Source: Elmis aenea (taxonomy: Eukaryota > Arthropoda > Insecta > Coleoptera > Elmidae). Taken from it: a stretch of 64,000 nt of DNA. The notes under the pieces were generated by a model, which worked only from the letters and a program-made list of their open reading frames with translations, was not told the origin of the DNA and did no database searches. The position numbers and the translations under genes were made by a program. This document shows, piece by piece, positions 60,901 to 64,000 of the stretch. Every line of letters starts with the position of its first letter. Position 1 is the stretch's first letter. The DNA lies in assembly GCA_947652605.1 (NCBI GenBank), contig OX393577.1, positions 30,135,466-30,199,465 on the forward strand. The letters are read 5' to 3'.

Positions 60901-63900
60901 AAATAAACATTTTCTTTAAGCACCTTGAACGTATTGCCCAGGTTAACAGCACTTCACATACGGCATCGAGCTGTTGCTAAACAACCCGTTCTCTTAGCAA
61001 TAAGACAAAATTATTGCGAAACTTATTTTTTCTGCATACGTCCAGAAAATCAATTGTTTCCGATCAATTTTTAGGCTGGAAAATATATATTTACTGGCCT
61101 AGGCCAGAAAGTAACTGGTAGCCATGGTAATGCGTTGTATTTACCAGCCTAGGCCGGAAAGTAGCTGGTTGCCATGGTGATGAGTTGGTTGTTTTGTTGA
61201 TATGCGCTGTCAAACAATCGTTTTTATACCACCAAGCGAGTTTTCACCTGTAGTTTGTTATGTTATTGTTTAATTATGGATGGTTACGATAGTGATTTTG
61301 GTGTCAGTGCCGGACGTAGAAAAAATATTGTATGTAACATCCCGTAAGGTGTCTTTACTGGACTCATATGCTTTCAGAACTCGCCTACGGCTTGTCCAGT
61401 AAAGTACCACTTTCTGGTCTTGTTACGTAAATAACTAGTTTTTGCGTCCGTCCAAAAAATCTGTTGTTTCCGATTTATTTTTAGGCTGGAAAAAATACAT
61501 CTTTACTGGCCTAGAGCAGAGAGTAGCTGGTTGCCATGGTGATAAGTGGTCTTTACCGGTCTAGGCCGGAAAGTGGCTGGTTGCCATGTTGATGAGTTGT
61601 TTTGCTGATTTGCGCTGTTAAACAAGCGTCGTATATAACTAACAATAAGCGAATTTTCACCTGTAGTTTGTTACGTTACTGTTTATTTATGGATAGTGAC
61701 GATAGTGATTTTGGTGTCAGTGGCGGACGCAGAAAAAATATTGTACGTAACATACTTGTAAAGTGTCTTTACTGCTCTCGTATGCTTTCAGGACTCGCCT
61801 ACAACTCGTTCCAAAACTGCTTACTCGTCCAGTAAAGTACCATTTTCCGGTCTTGTTACGTAAATAACTATTGTGTCTATTGGATTCATAGAAATGTGCG
61901 CATCGCAAGAGTAAACTAAACACCTTAAGAATCAAGTTCTAAATTGGATTGGGTGGGCTCACGTTAATTGAGAGCAGCGCAGGCGTGTAAAATTCCAAGC
62001 GCTAGTACATGCTTTCATTCTCGTGTTGTTTTGACACTGACTAGTTCATGTATTAATTTTATAACAGTTGGAACAGCCGACTAACCGTACGGTGAACTAT
62101 CGGAGACCGTGATGGAACGCGATATCGATACTGCGCAGAATCCTGATAGTACATTGGATCGTACATAGCCTTGCTGGAACAAACCTTTTATGTGCTAATT
62201 TTGCGCCATTTTGATGTATGAATATACACAACAAATAGATAGATGAATGCGATATTTTTTCAAGCTAGTTGTCATTGTTATATACAATTGATGGTAAATA
62301 TTGTAGACAATTTTAGGATCTTTAAAACATTTACAATTTCATAATACGAATTTTCTCTTCTTGGCAAGCATCAATTTAGTTTTTTCTTTAACAGGTTATA
62401 TAGAAGTTTATTATGAAATATTAATTAATTTTATTAACTTTTTTTCACCGTTGGAATGTAATTTTAAATATTTAGGTCTTTCCAGATGTTACCGTGTAAA
62501 TATTTCCGGTCCAATTAAAAAAGATGTTGATACTGAACTTAATGATATTAAACGGAAATTCGCACGAATATGAAATGTTAATCGAGCAGCTTTTACTTTC
62601 AATAAAACGACCTTGAAGTTGACTGGAACATAAACGAATTTTAGTTTAATAAACAAAATTAAATCGTTTTTGACGCGTTTTTTTTTTAAAAGATTAATTG
62701 CGCGATGTTACTATTTCGAGGTCATAGAGGTAATTGCCCATAATTAAGACCAGATTATTATTAAGTAACAAATTGAAACATTAAAGTGTAATGAGTTTTG
62801 TTGTACTAGTTAATGTAAACAATTGCCATTTTACCGTTTGTTGCCTTCAAAATCTTCTAATTCCACTCTTAGAATGTATTCCTCATTGTTAGTCAGCATG
62901 TAAATGTTTTCATTTCCAAGCCAGAATTCCTTAGCTGGATCACCAAAACCATTTTTGTAGTCGTTCCAGTCGCGATTGAAATTTTCACGTGGATCTCCGA
63001 AATCGTCTCTTCTTTGAATTACCTGACAATACAACAAATATTTATTTAGTACGCAATAATAAATCTTGTTTTGGTAGATTTTATAGCATAATAATATTAT
63101 TTAGTATAAATGATTTTAAATTGTTTTTGAGATTTACTCTAGGTATTTAAGATACATCTAGACATTAGTTTTTTTGTAATTTTGAATGGTAAATGATATT
63201 TTAAAACTAACAGGATTAAATGAACACTGTTGAAGTATCTGCGTTGGCGTCGTAACGACTTACAAGCGAAAATATGTTGTATTAAAATAAACTTTGTCGG
63301 TAATTTATATTAATTAATGTTGTGAGGCAATTTGTAACCTATGGAGTAAAGTAAATATAACTTCTGTCACTATTCAAGATGAATACAACAAACCATAATC
63401 AACATAGAGAATGCGCTGAAGTTGATTCGCATGTACATGGATGTTGTAATCTGTGAAGATATTAAACATCTTAATAATTGTTTCAGCAGTTGCAATTGAG
63501 AACAAGGTTAACGGTTTATACAAAAGCATGAAACTCCCAATATTTTTTCAAGTAGCAGTGCTTTATTTTGCAACTATAAGTAACAGTAAGTTTTAATAAG
63601 TAATGTAGTTGTAAATAATAGCAATTCGAATCAGAGTCCGCCAAATAGCATTGGGCTCCAGATCTTAATAAAATCAATCAAACATTATTATTTTTGTTTT
63701 ATTAAAGTAAATAACATTTTTCTCGTAATCAAAAGAGGCCTTATAACTACGTTTGTAATCGTGCCTCAAATGATATTTGCATAGTTCTGATTCTAATTGC
63801 CAAATATTGTATTTTAAATACATACCGTCCATCCTCCTTCTGCGATTTCCTGTTCACAAAAAACTTTTAAGAACCAATAGGTAGTTCCTCTGATTTGAAG

Positions 63901-63957
63901 ATAATATACTCCAGAATCTCTCATGCCGGCATTCAAAAGATCCACACAGGAAAATCC
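54950..63957 (-). CDS. Fibrinogen-related lectin (ficolin/techylectin type), 5' part off the window
   Basis: Fibrinogen-related proteins of arthropods are secreted lectins that bind acetylated sugars in immunity or act as matrix ligands. Minus-strand exons 63957-63826, 63022-62835, 59502-59359, 57790-57666 and 55044-54950 join in frame to 227 codons that cover the whole fibrinogen C domain. The domain opens [19 protein letters not shown], then [29 protein letters not shown] and [11 protein letters not shown]. The calcium-binding site region is DNDRSSLNC. The WWWKSCG segment supplies the second disulfide (NCA...SCG). The tail after [19 protein letters not shown] is short. All four introns are GT-AG and packed with repeats. 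The signal peptide and N-terminal part must lie beyond base 64000. The exact subfamily cannot be told without that part. Confidence 0.93.
56160..56859 (-). mobile_element. CAGGGTG-type element, second copy, inverted
   Basis: It ends AATCTGGGACACCCTG at 56859 followed by TATA. Inward it matches the inverse of 2125-3010, including CTCTTATAATAAGCGAGAT and GATAGCTTGATAAGTGATGGG. It lacks the MITE seen at 2689-2913. It lies in an intron of the fibrinogen-domain gene. Confidence 0.8.
56882..57590. mobile_element. Foldback element with a CA microsatellite at its centre
   Basis: GTCACGATACGTTGTCGCTAG at the left is mirrored at the right, and inverse similarity covers about 300 bp per arm (for example GGTTCCGGAGAAAAACG and its inverse). 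The centre contains a (CA)n run of about 11 at 57243-57265. The mirrored flanks TTACTAGGGA and TCCCTTGTTAGTAA suggest that the ends extend a little further. Intronic. Confidence 0.85.
58190..59004. mobile_element. Foldback-type element, diverged
   Basis: ACAAGGTGGAACCCTTAGAGGCACC at the left pairs loosely with TTAAGGGTTCCATCCAGTAT at the right. Both sides carry the GCGAGATA subterminal module. It is older than the other foldbacks. Intronic. Confidence 0.55.
60211..60675. mobile_element. MITE built of GTTCGCGAAC palindromes, TTAA flanks
   Basis: The tips (A)GCCGCGTAC and GTACGCGGC are inverse, with TTAA directly outside (60207-60210 and 60676-60679). Both subterminal regions are clusters of the 10-bp palindrome GTTCGCGAAC, six or more copies in each. 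The middle is ordinary AT-rich sequence. Frames through the repeats look protein-like but are repeat artefacts. Intronic to the fibrinogen-domain gene. Confidence 0.8.
61030..61876 (+). repeat. Tandem duplication of a 410-440 bp unit with a conserved mini-frame
   Basis: Unit 1 (about 61030-61437) and unit 2 (about 61438-61876) align throughout. Each contains GGCCTAGGCC-type palindromes with GCTGGTTGCCATGGTGATGAG, then a start codon (61276 and 61689) followed by a frame of the form [16 protein letters not shown]. The first frame stops after 23 codons. The second runs 48 codons. Neither is recognised. Confidence 0.75.
63528..63585 (+). CDS. Possible signal-peptide first exon on the opposite strand
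   Basis: ATG 63528 opens [19 protein letters not shown], a good signal-peptide core, and runs directly into a consensus donor (AACA|GTAAGT). It lies on the plus strand inside the intron between the first two visible exons of the minus-strand fibrinogen-domain gene. No downstream exon could be placed before the window end. It may begin another secreted-protein gene that continues to the right, or be chance. Confidence 0.3.
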
Positions 63958-64000
63958 CTGCAAACAGATTTTTACAAATTACTTCTTTTATGTGTTTGTG

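Overview
This window is eukaryotic DNA and almost certainly an insect nuclear genome. It is very AT-rich, its host genes are split by short GT-AG introns, and it is packed with insect-type transposable elements. Element types present are BEL/Pao, Mag-like Ty3/Gypsy, a Jockey-like LINE, piggyBac, PIF/Harbinger, hAT, Tc1/mariner and a tRNA-derived SINE. The order of insect cannot be fixed from the sequence alone.

Host genes: (1) an ADP/ATP translocase gene, 24527-25728 (+), four coding exons, 298 aa, one GC-AG intron. (2) A small, probably unannotated secreted Gly/Pro-rich peptide gene, 32346-34062 (+), three exons, 55 aa. (3) A lin-7/Veli scaffold gene, 38471-39180 (+), three exons, 197 aa with L27 and PDZ domains. 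(4) GDP-mannose 4,6-dehydratase, 43185-47224 (+), five exons, 356 aa. (5) The 3' part of a fibrinogen-domain lectin gene (ficolin/techylectin type), 54950-63957 (-), five exons, running off the right edge. A possible signal-peptide exon on the opposite strand lies in one of its introns (63528-63585). These genes have no operon-like relationship; they sit as islands among mobile DNA.

Mobile DNA: 4140-14986 is a BEL/Pao retrotransposon with 207-bp LTRs and a 5-bp target duplication. It was later hit by a Mag-like Gypsy element (8560-13200) with identical 183-bp LTRs and four in-frame stops. 16606-23431 is a four-level Russian doll: a CAGGGTG-ended MITE contains a piggyBac-like element, which contains a Harbinger-like element, which contains an intact Jockey-like LINE flanked by a 177-bp target duplication. 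Two further piggyBac elements carry transposase genes. One (35165-36988) is internally deleted. The other (40471-42741) has an intact 599-codon frame whose first catalytic Asp reads Gly.

Many long inverted-repeat (foldback) elements end in CAGGGTG...CACCCTG beside TA/TATA, and several share a subterminal TCTCG...GAGATA module. hAT-type MITEs with 7-8 bp duplications lie near lin-7 and inside a GMD intron. Fragments of one MITE family (core GCGTCCCGAACGC) lie just upstream of both the translocase and lin-7. Coordinates of splice sites, LTRs and target duplications were read base by base. Edges of degenerate repeats are approximate.
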